Source: Riptortus pedestris
Lineage: Eukaryota; Arthropoda; Insecta; Hemiptera; Alydidae
Reading direction: 5' to 3'
Assembly (NCBI GenBank): GCA_019009955.1
Contig: CM032230.1
Location: 125,554,001-125,618,000, forward strand
DNA length: 64,000 bases
The notes beneath the pieces are model-generated. The model made no database searches. It was not told the DNA's origin and saw nothing but the letters and a program-made list of their open reading frames with translations. Of this stretch, positions 48,290 to 59,760 are shown piece by piece. The stretch's first letter is position 1, and the number at the start of each line of letters is the position of its first letter. Both the position numbers and the translations under genes were made by a program.

Positions 48290-49215
48290 CTTTTTGAAAA
48301 TCGTCTTCCAATGTTGGTAAAATAAATAAACTTAGTTATGCCGATATTTCGAGGTCTAATAGAATAATAATACATAGTCTAAATTTAGTATAAAAATGAT
48401 GCCTAAATTTGAAGAAATAATAATAATAGTCCAACATATGAAGAATAGTTTAAGATGGCATAGCATAAATTGATTGTAGTAACACATTTCCCAGGAATGG
48501 TTGTTTAAACATAATAAATATAAGAATAAAAATAGCAACATTTAGGAATACTTGTAACATAACAACAACAACAATAATTATAAATTTTAAAATAACATGA
48601 CATGACAATGATTGTAGAAGTATACATACAATACTATTGTAAATTAATATAAGCTGCAATAAACATAGTGGTAAGTGTGCAATAACATAGATTTAATAAA
48701 CATACCAATAGATGTAATCATAACATAGCACCAACTATTGTAATTTGTAATAGTACAACTACGTAGCAATTAATCTATTGTAAAATTAATATTAACAAAC
48801 AACTACAGTACTATAATTATATACATATAGTTTAACAATAACAAAAGACACCTGCTATACTGTAACAAATATACAGGAAACATACAAAAGGATAACGCTG
48901 ACTTTGTAAAACAAAACATGGAAGGTTACTGTATAACGTAGTTTAATAGTGACAAGGTAACAGTAGTATAATCGTTTGTGTATATTTAGTCTTGGTAATT
49001 AATGAAAAAGAAAAAACACCCTTTTTACAATAATGTGTCATAACTAATGTGCAATAGTATATAGTAGTAAATGTTAATTTTTTCCAGCCCTGAACCTGAA
49101 GAAAGGATAAATAAAGATTCTCGAAATATCGGCAAATAACTACTAAGATACATTAATTTCTACCAACATTGACCAAACTTTTCCGAAAAGACCAAAACTC
49201 CGGATTGCATTAACA
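48290..49215. mobile_element. Penelope-like repeat with inverted terminal segments
   Basis: GCCGATATTTCGAG (48340-48353) is an exact inverted partner of CTCGAAATATCGGC (49120-49133). The inversion extends outwards through CTTAGTTAT and CAATGTTGGTA (48320-48340, against CCAACATTG at about 49160-49175). A motif of the form CCTGAAGA ... CTCGAAATATCGGC followed by ACCAACATT is, from memory, typical of Penelope-type terminal repeats. The 0.75-kb interior is AT-rich with AACAACAACA tracts and has no RT or GIY-YIG motif, so only the terminal repeats, in inverted arrangement, remain. Confidence 0.6.
49096..49133 (+). ncRNA. Hammerhead-ribozyme-like core
   Basis: CTGAAGA (49096-49102) fits the CUGANGA core and CGAAA (49122-49126) fits the second conserved box. 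The 19 nt between would be stem-loop II, although its pairing is weak by eye. Penelope-like terminal repeats are known to carry minimal hammerheads. The cleavage site and stem I were not worked out, and the inverted partner at 48340 lacks the CTGANGA box. Confidence 0.35.
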
Positions 49216-49217
49216 CA

Positions 49218-49248
<31 letters not shown>

Positions 49249-49896
49249 CTCGTATATAGTCTGTTAACGCTCCAGCAGTAATTTTTGTTTAAACGTTACT
49301 GAACTATAATTAATGATCAAGTTCGTTAATAGCTGAAACCCGACCAGTGGGAGAGGGGGGGTTAGAAGGGGGATTTCGAAAATTCAAAATGTTTCCGTTA
49401 TTATTTCTCTATATTGAATATTAATCGAAATATTTGCATATTTAATTTTTTGGCCATCTGTAAACCTTTCCTACTCATGTCATATTAACAATAAGCTGTT
49501 AAATCATGAATCGTGGTTAAATTCTCAATATGGGTTTTCTCGATGTTGAACCATTTCGGACAACACCATATATCATATTTCTTATTGGCAGAAATCGGTC
49601 GTAGAATAGTTGATGTTTAGGAAGGAAGAACTCGAAAATTCAAAATATCTCTTTTATTATGAATCAGATCGGGAAATATTATCGGACCAATCTTGTTAAA
49701 CACTTGGTGTTCTACAGTCGTATGCATATATTTTATTCATAGCTCTAGCATTGAGCGAGTTATTCGTACTTTCTTGTGTTTTGCCTTCACCCCCCCCCTT
49801 TTATCCATCGTTTTTTTATTTATATAAATAGAGAATGTAGGGTGAGATTACATAATACAGGTTGCTATACCAGGGCATGGGCAATCTGCTTAGATG
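49216..49896 (-). mobile_element. HINE-like element, C-type, mosaic
   Basis: (TA)n at 49221-49249, GTCTGTTAACGCTCCAGCAG, body, a C-rich tract near 49350, the C arm (CCTTTCCTACTCATG), a second tract near 49785, and only the last part of the left end (GGGCAATCTGCTTAG) without the hairpin. Confidence 0.8.
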
Positions 49897-50345
49897 CTTA
49901 GACCTAAATTTCTGGTTTTTTGGTCTCACGAAGCGGAATTTCCTTAAATGCTCGTGCAAATAGTAGAGTATTATGGAGTGGTTTCCCATGTTCTTCTGCA
50001 TGGAACTACCATCATTTACAGTCAATGCAATACCAGGACATCTGCCACCATATTCAGTCTCTTACTCAAATATAGGTACCAATGACATCCAGAACTTACG
50101 ACTCTTAGTAACCCTCGTCTGCTGGTATATCTTTGAAACGTTTTCTTTTGGAAATCATGTTGTGTTACGTTCTGCAACGTCCAATATTATGACATGCCTC
50201 TCATAGAAATCCCTTAGTTCGCGGGTGCTTCTCATTCTCCAACTTTCATACGAAACTCAGGGGTTTACTTGAAACTCCCTTCACCTTTGGTGACTTTGGA
50301 GGCCAATGCTCGCTTCTCCTTCATTCAAGTAACTCCTAAATTGCT
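49897..50345 (-). pseudogene. Unidentified coding-like relic
   Basis: Minus-strand translation has protein-like stretches in different frames, for example RDFYERHVIILDVAERN (about 50215-50165) and GGRCPGIALTVNDGS (about 50045-50000), the latter open down to 49816. GC is higher than in the flanks. I do not recognise the family. It directly adjoins the left end of a HINE-like copy, so it may be a broken transposon or host exon. Confidence 0.25.
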
Positions 50346-50559
50346 TCGCCACGCTTGCACAAGATTCTTCTTGGTCCTGTCACCATAATTTATTCATTTT
50401 ATAAACCAATAATACTATAATTATTGATTTATTTAATTATTTAATATGTAAATATTTTATTAGTGATTTCCCTATTATCCAATGTAACCCTATAGTTTCG
50501 ATTTTCAGTTTTGTACCAACCTTTGAATTTTGTTTTTGATTGATACCCTGTTTATTTAT

Positions 50560-50998
50560 TTCGTTCTATGGTGAGTTCCATTTTTGGTTTTCAATTTCCA
50601 TTCTATGTTTTTGAGTTCCTTTTTGTTTTTTGAGTTCCACTTCTGTTTTTGAGTTCCAGTGCCGTTTTTGTGTTTCATTCAGATTTTGTTTTTAATTTCG
50701 CCTTTTGTATTCTATTTACTTTCCAGTTTCTGTTTTGTGTTGCGTTTCTATTTCTTTCCCATTTCTGTTTTGATTTCAACTCTGTTTTTCGTGTTTTCTC
50801 TCTGTTTTGTGATCCTCTTATGTTTTGTGTTCCTTTTGTGTTTTGGTTCATTTTGTGTTTTGTGTTCCATTTCTGTTTTATTTAATTTTGGTATTGTTTT
50901 TTTTCCATTTGAGTTTTGTTTTTACTTTTAAATCATGAAGCTTTTGTTTAGAGCAACATCGCCAAAGCTGTGAAGCTCCAATAAATAAATAAATAAAA
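50560..50998 (+). mobile_element. LINE 3' UTR with degenerate tandem repeat and tail
   Basis: 50560-50930 is a degenerate tandem array of T-rich units such as TTTTGTGTTCCATTTC. It is followed by ACATCGCCAAAGCTGTGAAG, CTCC and an (AATA)n tail. The order T-rich stretch, ATCGC-AA-x-TG motif and A-rich tandem tail is the same as at 34.1 kb. The 78- and 90-codon hydrophobic frames here are simple-sequence artefacts. Confidence 0.6.
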
Positions 50999-51386
50999 TA
51001 GATCCTGTCACCACTTCTATAGATATCCCGCGCAGCCACTGCAAAAAGGGTTCTTATTGCTATAGTATCTTATTCTATGAAGAGGCGGGAAATGCCTATT
51101 ACGAGCCAGTATAAAGTAGAACGGAAGGTAATGAGAGATAAGGCTAGGAGTATGACAATCTTTCCTTGTATTTTTATCAACAGCTTATCACTTTCTCCAT
51201 TCTTTAATTATTTTACTGGGACTTACCATACTAAAAATAAATTGTTACATAACCCATGGCAAATTTTAGAACAAGTGATCAAATTGATATCCCCTGGGTT
51301 CGAGCCTGTGGATATTTCATATAGCCTTTGTTTCTTGTGTATATAACTAATGAAAAAAAAAAAAAAAAAACAAATCTTGAAATAAT
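50999..51386. other. Intergenic sequence ending in poly(A)
   Basis: GGGTTCGAGCC at about 51297 resembles a B box and an (A)18 run lies at 51353-51370, so a degenerate SINE is possible, but no A box was found. Confidence 0.3.
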
Positions 51387-51596
51387 TAAGTCCGTCAGGC
51401 AGGTGGTTCGTAAACTAAACAGATTTTCCTCGTGATATTTTTACAAAAATAGTATAAAGCACAACCATAAAACAAGATACAAGAATATACTTCAAAGCCC
51501 TAACCACAAACACAAATATTTCGAGAAAAGCGTTTCATTTTCAGAAGTAAAACTCTATGATGCTCTGTCCGGATATATTAATATATCATTAACAAA

Positions 51597-51671
<75 letters not shown>

Positions 51672-51797
51672 TTTTGAAGAGAACTCATTTTCGTCATCTC
51701 CTAGGTAGGATCGATGGACATTTGAAGAAACATTTTGAAAATTACTTCATGAGTACGATCGCAATAGCTGATTTCCTTTAAGAGAAATCTGCTAAAA
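51387..51797 (+). mobile_element. HINE-like element, internally deleted
   Basis: Left end (GTCCGTCAGGCAGGTGGTTC, CTAAACAGATTTTCC), 180 bp of unrelated or diverged sequence, a long (TA)n at 51603-51668, then the right half and right end with two palindrome changes (GATTTCCTTTAAGAGAAATC). Confidence 0.85.
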
Positions 51798-52090
51798 CAA
51801 TTTCGCTACTTTTAAAGCCAGGGAAAGAAAGAGAGCGGACAAATGGATGCGCATTTCCATCTTGAGTATGGGAGGGTTAGCTCGACGAGATAAGCCATTG
51901 ACGGGTAACATCCGGAGTAAGACGGTCGTGAATATCTATCGTTCTCACGGCCCAGCGGATCATAAAACGAGATATACAGGCATTTCTCTCTACCTCTATG
52001 CATTCTACTCTCCTTTCATCTCACATTTGTCAACAATTTTCTCAACTTCCCACGATCTTTGCGGCTATTATTAAGCCTTATCTAAACCGT

Positions 52091-52789
52091 AAAAGTCTGT
52101 CACGCAGGGGCTGCGTTAACTTACCAGATTTCCCTCGTGAAGTTTAGTAATAGATGAATTTACATACACCTAAATTAACATATTTAGGTAACACAGCTCC
52201 ACCGTGAATATTAAGTGAATAAATACAAACGGAAACAAGAAATGTTTCAGCCAATTTCAATAACCTGCCAACCGGAAGCGTTAGAAATGTAAACAAACAG
52301 GTCTGCCCGCCTCACACCGGAAAGAAAAACAATTACTGAAATATATCAGGATATTAATTATATTGAGAACTATTTACTATATCTAGTACTGTAATTAATA
52401 ATGAGTCACAATAATTGTTATCTCAATCAATAAAATTTTAGTAGTCCAAAACCTCAAGACGGGTGGGGGGGGGAGAGATCCCAGGACATATATGTATGTA
52501 TCTCGTATAATAAAGGTCTCTTGAATACAATTTTTGGTATTTAAGCTTTGAATAATGTGATTTATTATGTAACAGAGTATTGACTATGTAACATGAGTAG
52601 AAGTGGCGGTTTGCTGAAGACTGAAAACTGAAAAATACAAATATCTCTGTTAATATTTAAGATAGAGAATAAATGTATAAAACAAGATTTATAGTACATT
52701 TAATTTGTGATAAGATTTGTTCTATACATTTTTCGATCCGATTTATAGTAACGGAGATATTTCGAATTTTCTAAATTCTCCCAGATTCT

Positions 52790-52846
<57 letters not shown>

Positions 52847-53988
52847 TTTTAAACAGACCTCATTTTCGTCATCCCCTAGGTAGGATCGATGGACCGTTGA
52901 TTTATTTATTTAGGTGTGTTGCAATTTTAGAGATTCACACTTCTCATATTATAAAGCTTAAAGTTGGTATAGCCACCTTATAACAAAAGAAAAATATGTT
53001 AAAATATCTACAGTCACAGGTCGCAAGTCACCCTTATATTTTCTCCAGTGTATATTATTGATAGCAGATTCTAATTCTTTAAGTTAAGGTTCGATTAACG
53101 TTTTAAATGTAAGTAGTTGAAAAGATCCAACACGGAGGTTTTTCATGATTTTCGCGATGTATGGGCTGTTGTCTTGTAGTAGTTCTGATAGGTTGGTGGG
53201 TAAGTTCTTGTCGGTTATTTGTCTGTAGGTGTTTGATAGTTAGTTGTGTATTGCACAGTGTTCATAATGGTGGTTCAGTCCTAGTCATGAGGTGTCCGTG
53301 TGTTATCCGTGAATGGCCTGTCTCAACCGAGCAAGAACTACTTCTCTTCTAATGTCCCGATTACTTGACTGCCATTCCACTTCCCATTTTAGGCTGATTT
53401 CTCTTTTAATAAGTTTAATGGCATCGAGTGCTGTAATGTGATTAGTGTGTAATCTGTCAAGTTCAGTCGCTAATTTTGCATGTGTGTCAGCCAAGATATT
53501 TTCCTGTTGTCTGCATGTCCTGTTATCCAATGAATAGTTATTATTTTATTCATTTGTATTTGTAAGTTAGTTAGTAATTCCTGAAGCCGTTTTGTGAGTG
53601 GGTGAGTTGTTTAAAGATCAAGTATTGTCTGTATGGAACTGTAGGAGTCAGTAAAAACATGAATGTTGTCTTGTTGTACATTAGAAAGATGTTGTAGTCC
53701 AAGAAGTAAGCCTTGTAGTTCTGCAGTGAAGTTGCTTGACACGTCCGGTAGTCTACACGTTAATACTTGGTTCCCCACTATGGCGGCCAATCCACATTTT
53801 CCTGCATATTTCGAGCCATCTGTATTCATGAAAAGTCCTGTCCTGTTTTCTGTAATTATGTTCCGGTACAAGTGTTTATAGTGTAAGGAAGAAAGTGGGT
53901 TTGATTTCTGATTGACCATTGGAGAAACATTTCGAAAATCGCTTCATGAGTACGACCTCAATAGCTGATTTCCCTTAAGGGGAAAGCT
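52091..53988 (+). mobile_element. HINE-like element, long B-type, split by a LINE
   Basis: Left end at 52091 (GTCTGTCACGCAGGGGCTGC), the long B arm (GGAAAGAAAAACAATTACTG), the segment ATATCTCTGTTAATATTTAA, (TA)n at 52792-52841, and the right half to GATCGATGGACCGTTG (52899). It resumes at 53911 with ATTGACCATTGGAGAAACAT and ends in the palindrome with an extra G. The intervening 1.0 kb is an I-type LINE. Confidence 0.9.
52900..53910 (-). pseudogene. I-type LINE, 5'-truncated RNase H and C-terminal domain
   Basis: The minus-strand reading starts at 53910 in an RNase H domain: NTDGSKYAGKCGLAAIV holds the first catalytic Asp, TAELQGLLLGL the Glu and HVFTDSYSSIQTI the next Asp. A stop interrupts at 53611. 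HWITGHADN continues in the same frame, then the reading shifts to ADTHAKLATEL with the last catalytic Asp, followed by LARLRQAIHG and, after another shift, TRTEPPLCTLC. This is the usual end of I-clade ORF2, where a Cys-rich THxxL/PxCxxC region follows RNase H. The 3' end runs through TCTCTAAAATTGCAACACAC to an (AAAT)n tail. An 11-bp imperfect target duplication flanks it (ATGGACCGTTG, 52889-52899; ATTGACCATTG, 53911-53921). Reverse transcriptase and endonuclease were never inserted. Confidence 0.85.
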
Positions 53989-56135
53989 ATTACAACGAAA
54001 TCTATAAATTTTGGAAAGAATATTACGATCTTATAACCTAATAACCTTATCAAGATTATCTAACTCATTCTACCCAAATCATCCTTCCAATCTATAGTTT
54101 TGCATACAATAAGGGAACAAGTGAGACGACTCATTTGGTTAAGTTGGCGGTCGTTCGCGATTGAGTCGTTCACTATAAAGAAGTCCGGCATGTAAAGTGT
54201 TGACGTGAGGGAATAACAATAATAACCTGTTCTATACGGTGTGTATTGAAGTGTTACTGCAAATACTGGTCTTTTGTTGTTGTTTTTTTTTTGTGTGCAT
54301 TCTGCGGATTTTGAGAAATTATTTTGTTAATAATGTAAATATTTTTGTTGTTTTGTCCCGTGCACTAGTTACCTCCTTAAGAAGAGTTTGATTTTAATTT
54401 CTCCCGAAATATAAGCCTAAAGTTTTGTTAGGGCTTTTCATTTTCCCAAAGTCCACGAAAAAAATAAATATTCTATATTCTCATTCTGTCATCAAAGCGA
54501 TAATATTTTGCAGTCATTACTTTTTTATGCATGCATATGGTTCGAAAAAGTTTACTCTTTAGAAACAAAACCTAATTTAGAATTATACTAATAAATAATA
54601 ATATTTAAAAAAAATAGTTCTGTGCACTTTTTGCCTTATATCGAAAATTAGTGTGTGTTTATTTTTGTTTTTAGGTTTCTGTAAACTACCTGTAGGGTAA
54701 ATAACAAAAATTATAAATAATAAAGAAAATACAATAGGCTCTGGTGAGCTCAGAAAACGAAAAAATAATAGACAAATTCAACACATTTGTACTAATGAAA
54801 ATATTATGAAAAATCTGTCTTCTTTCACTGAGGAATATATATAATTGTGTGAGTGTGTAAAAGCCGTGTGTGTGTAGGTCGCGTTGATCGTTCATATTGT
54901 TTGAAATAAAATAAAATGTTTTTTTAAATATATTTACGCCAATGCCTCCATTATACCACAGACAGTTTCTAATAATGTGTGTAATAATTGTCCGATAGTA
55001 TATACAATAAAACAAATAAATATTCACTGTTTTTTACAAGATGGCCTTTTGAGATCATCATCGTGTCATCATCAGATTCCCACTTATTCACTAGCGCTTC
55101 GAGAACGAATCACTGGCGTGCTCTGGTCAACGGAATCATGAAATAATATTATTCCTTGATAGGGATGTTACCTGCACCTATTTTTACCCTGAAAAGGGAT
55201 ATCTACTAAAATATCAGGAATATTCAAGAGCTAACACATTCACAAGATGTTTGCAAAAGTTTCTGTTTAAGAAGAATCCCATTTCATTTAATGGAGGGGA
55301 ACGAAATAAAAATCGTACGTCTGAATTAGTCTCAATAAGATCTTTCATTTCGAGAGAAGAACTTTTTCTTTTTTCTTTTTTTTTTTTAGATGATTAATAT
55401 AAAATACTTGTTCAGACACAAGGAAAACTTTGCAGAACAAGAAACTTCGCCGAGGATTCTTACTAGAGATAATCTACTCGAGAGAACATTTCTTCCAAGA
55501 TCATTTCAGCAGCTCCTTTCACAAATTTAAACTGCTCTTGTTGAATATCACGTTTTCTTTCCAAGTACCAATTATCGTACAGTATTTCAAGGCCTGTATT
55601 TATTTTTCTATAACCGACTCCTATCTCGTTGGCAGCCTCTGTTATTAGGAATCTTGAGATCCAAAGCTTTTCTTGATATGAGATGTCACAGTTCTGAAAT
55701 CAGAAATTCTATAACGTGTAATTTATTTCCAAAGGTTGTCTAACGAGAACTGATGTTAATTACTGGTTTACCAAAGTTCCAAACTTCATTGCTTCTCCGA
55801 CAGTATTGGACGGTCAATAACCCGTATTCTGGCCAGTTGTTGAAGACAGCCTATTACAGCTCATACAATTTATATTTAGTATCAGAAGATAGTACTCTTG
55901 ATATGATAGTGACCCAACAATACTTTAATATATATCACTAGGAGGCATAGGATCAATCTTTCTAATAACTTTACAAATACAGGGCTTACTATATATACTT
56001 ATACATAATGAAAATTTATAAATTTAAATGCATGTTACACATATTTGCCCAAAGCTGTGATATTACCTACTCACTCACAAACTTAATTTAATGGATTCTA
56101 TATTACGTCAAATAATCCATTATCCCTTAAATACT

Positions 56136-56176
<41 letters not shown>

Positions 56177-56690
56177 TGGCTGTTGTAGGCTAGTTGTTCG
56201 CAATAAAGTTCGGGGCCATGACACACTGTATCGATCCTTCAGTAATGTTGGACATTGGTTGAAAAAATAAAAGTTTTAATTTGGGATTTTGATTGTATTG
56301 TAAGGCCCACATAAACCCTTCTCAATTGAGCCGATGGATTAGCCATATTATTGCAATGGTTTTTACATAATGCCTGGTTATAATTGCTATGTTAAAAAAA
56401 GTTTTGGCTTATTAAATTCGTCGTGAATTCTTATTTCATTTTGTAAATTATTTTTGCTTCCTGTACACATTATAACAAATCAAAAACTGGCACAAAAGGT
56501 TTTTTAAATTCCTCTAATTTTTTGTTTACACTTCGAGCTGAAAATAATTTTATTTAATTGAATTCGCAAATCGCTTGTATTTGCTTGAAAAAATACCACT
56601 TGGCATGCTTTTAGGAGTATATTGTCTTATTTACAACGTCGTCAGATCTTGCCTAAACTTGCCTATTCATTAAATATTTTACTTTTAGTG
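53989..56690. other. AT-rich intergenic sequence
   Basis: No gene was recognised. The longest frame (54686-55027 minus, 113 codons) is AT-driven and has no recognised domain. (TA)n lies at 56139-56173. Confidence 0.4.
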
Positions 56691-57627
56691 TTAACACTTT
56701 CGGTACGGAAGACGTATTATACGCCGCGGACCTTTCCCAACTACGTAAGGTGTAAAACGCCTCCTCCTCTACGCAAATGACGCCGCCATTTACGTTCGAA
56801 GAAATATTTAAATACGTGTTTTTCTTGTCTAAATATTTTTATTGTCCTTTTAAAAAGGTCCAAGGTGTCATAAAGTGAGCTGAGATATTTGTGGATTTGT
56901 ATGGTTGGTATTACATGCCAGTAACAGTTCACCCGAAATAGTCAAACACGCTATTGTACCAATTGGTATGCTGTCAGAAGATGCTCAGGAGGCTAACCAT
57001 AAATACTTCCGCGCATACAGAGAATCTTTTTCAAGAAAATTTTCAAGGACGGCTACCAACAGAGATATCCTGAATAATTTGTTAATTAATTCAGACCCTT
57101 TAATATCACATTAAAGTCCAACAATGATAGCGATCAATTAGAAACAACATCTTCGGAAGTAAAAGAACTTCTAATTGAAAAATAAAAAAAACATTTGAAC
57201 TTTAGAAATATTAGATATTCTTCCAGCTTACAAATTCTCATTATTAAATTAAATACATAGATTTTTTTTTTTTTAATTTTTATTCTAGATATATTTTTGT
57301 TTACAATTTTATTATTGCGTTTGTGAACTTCAATTTATTAAAAAAATAAAAATTTATAAAACATATGTTGATATTATGTGTCTACAAATCACAATTCTCT
57401 ACTTAGTAAGCGATACATAATCTGTATGTACACATTTAAAATTCATCCTACCGTTATATCGCATCTGGCAAATTGCTTAAAAAATTGCTGATAGTAGTTC
57501 AATAGAGTATTGATGTGCTTTAAAATAGAAACGGAGATATTAATGAATGCCCGGCTTACCCTATCATTCGCTCCAGTGTGCATGGGTTCGTCTGCAGTCA
57601 GTTAATATGTGTTTTATAATTCAATTA
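56691..57627 (+). mobile_element. Possible TTAA-ended DNA transposon relic
   Basis: TTAA at 56691 is followed by CACTTTCGGTACGG and GACGTATTATACGCCGCGG, unusually structured for this region. Another TTAA at 57624 is followed by AGGGTTAGAACCGCC. A transposon-like protein fragment lies between them. The two ends do not pair convincingly, so the limits are uncertain. Confidence 0.3.
56905..57114 (+). pseudogene. Fragment of a widespread transposon-associated protein
   Basis: The frame reads EIVKHAIVPIGMLSEDAQEA, then YRESFSRKFSRTATNRDILN and NLLINSDPLIS. This series (P-G-LSE-AQEA ... RK-SR-xTN-D-L ... SDP-IS) is one I recall from many uncharacterised, repetitive proteins in arthropod and other invertebrate genomes, usually near the C-terminus of a transposon product; I cannot name the superfamily. 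It is cut by a stop at 57112, with diverged coding-like sequence after it. There is no convincing start codon; the upstream part is missing. Confidence 0.5.
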
Positions 57628-58677
57628 AAGGGTTAGAACCGCCAATATAAATGATACTTTTATCATACCACTCGGTGGAGACCGTCGTCATTGGCTGATG
57701 GTTGATTACCGCTGGCAAGCGCTTTCGATGCGATGGCATCATCTTCAAGCCTGTCAATAGTTGTACTGGTTAATAGTACAACTATTAACAACTCTGGACT
57801 TGAATAGAATTTTCTCCACTCATTCCTTTACTGGTTTGACTGGAATTTTCCTCATGAATCATCTATTGCAGGGGGCAATGGGAAACCACTGGATGTCTTT
57901 GTTACCCTCTTACTCCCTTGTTCGCTCCCGTGAAAATCAGGTTTACCTGTTTACTAGACCAATTTCCAGGTGTAGCCCGTAAATACTACATACATATTGC
58001 AGAAAAGTCATGTAGTATCTTTTGGACAGTATTGTCTTCTACCTTCTGTTAGTTGATGATTATTTTGGAATTCAAAACTAGTCCAAAACTGCTTTCCCAA
58101 CCTCAGACAAAGGTTGAGTACCAAACACAGACAATAGGGTATTTGTAATGTGAAAACGTGTTGAAGGCAATGACTAAAACCGTCACCACCCTTATTTCCT
58201 GAATGGTTTATAACGCCAGTATATATAAAATTCCCCCGAAACCGCCATTTTATTCTTCATCCCCTTTATTAGTAACGAAAAAGGGCAGGAGATGGCGATG
58301 CCATCATTACAAGAACCCCAGCGTCCATTACATCTCGACCATTACACCAGGCAATTTCCCTTCACAAAAATTTAAAGCGGTATAAAGCCTAAATGGATCA
58401 CAAATGTAAAATGTAAAACCCCAAATGAGCTCGTTCCGTAACAAGGTTGACGATGAAATGTTTTATCCAATCCTTTTTTTTTTTTCTAAAGTAGCTCACA
58501 AGAGTACTAAGAAAAATTCTTTTTTGTATTCATTGCTATAAATATATTAGAAACTACTCTATTTCTGCTACTTTAGATAACTAATTTCTGTTCAATATTT
58601 TTATTTGAGATTAATGTAGCTATTTATAGTTATCTTATATACGTTTACATAAAAACACATTACGAACAACAATGCTC
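57628..58677. other. Intergenic sequence
   Basis: Slightly less AT-rich than average, with several 60-75-codon frames (57761-57982, 58203-58385), none recognised. A local inverted repeat around TTGTACTGG...TTAATAGTACAA lies at about 57765-57788. Confidence 0.35.
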
Positions 58678-59760
58678 AAAGGTTCATCACGCAGGGGCTG
58701 CGTTAACTGAGCAGATTTCTCACGTTCTCCACGTTTTTGCATTTATCTCAAAACGTAAACGTTCGATGAGAAAAATATTTAGTATATAGGATTCAAATGA
58801 TGCTCATCATAATGTATGAGCTTATTGTTAAAATGACATGAGTAGGAGTGAGGGTTTACAGAAGGCCGAAAACTAAAAAAGCCCGTCATGCAGGGGCTGT
58901 GTAAACTAGGCAGATTTCCCATGTGAAGTTTTACAATAGAGAAATCTGCATACTGGTAACACAATACCACACTGATTAAATACAAACGGCAATGGGAAAT
59001 CTTTCAGTTAATTATAATAAATTCCCAACTGAAACGGCTTCTGAATTGTAATAATAATTTATATTTCAATAACTCAAATTTTAGTAGTCAAAGAACTAAA
59101 GAAGGGGGGCGGACGAACAAAACGTATTTGCATAAATCTCACAAAGTAACAAAGGTAAGGTAAGGTTAGGAACGACAGGTAAGGTTAGAAGAAGCTTCCA
59201 CCTGAGCCGACGGAAATGGCCGATCTAATCCGAACTATACCCGACCACAGACTTCATAAAAATGCAAATATCTCCGTTAATATTCAAGAATTTATGTATA
59301 TAACAATATTTATAGTAAATTTAATTTGAATAAGATTAGTTCTATACAATGTTTCAATCAGATGAATAATAACGGAGATCTGCTAAAAATACAAATAAGT
59401 CGGTTAATAATCAAGATAATGAAAAAGTGTACATAACAACATTTATAGAACATTTAATTTTCAATAGATTGATTGATTCTGTACAACTATTCGTTCCGAT
59501 TCAGACAGAAGAAGAAGAAGAACAGAGATATTTCGAATTTTCGAAATTCCCCTCTCTAACTACCCTCCCCCTCCCATTGGTCCGATTTTAGCCGTTAACG
59601 AACTTGATCTTCGTTGTTATATAAAACGTTTAAACATAGAGTTTGGTATCGATCACACACAAATTTCGACCGCTAGGGCGTTAACAGTATATATAAAATT
59701 TTGTACGGACCTCATTTTTGTTTCTTCTAGGTAGGATCGATGGATATTTGAAGACTTTTT
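58678..59760 (+). mobile_element. HINE-like element, C-type, interrupted by another copy
   Basis: Left end with perfect hairpin (TCATCACGCAGGGGCTGC, GTTAACTGAGCAGATTTC). The C arm follows to GGCCGAAAACTAAAAA (about 58879) and resumes at 59390 with TACAAATAAGTCGGTTAATA. It then runs through the C-rich tract and a contracted TATATAAAA slot to GATCGATGGATATTTGAAG, where it is truncated. Confidence 0.88.
58880..59389 (+). mobile_element. HINE-like element, B-type, nested, right half deleted
   Basis: Left end (GCCCGTCATGCAGGGGCTGT) and B arm (AACGGCTTCTGAATTGTAAT, AAGCTTCCACCTGAGCCG) closely match the copies at 0.8-1.3 and 27.6 kb. It jumps from AACGGAGATC directly to TGCTAAAAA, deleting the C-rich tract, microsatellite and palindrome at a short microhomology. 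It sits in an A-run of the host copy. Confidence 0.88.

Noticed and set aside
50649..50931. Hydrophobic 78- and 90-codon frames suggesting a membrane protein
   Set aside because: Phe/Val/Leu-rich because the DNA is a degenerate T-rich tandem repeat in a LINE 3' UTR; two overlapping frames look equally hydrophobic.
54686..55027. 113-codon minus frame
   Set aside because: Composition is what AT-rich DNA gives by chance (Ile, Tyr, Asn, Phe), with no motif.
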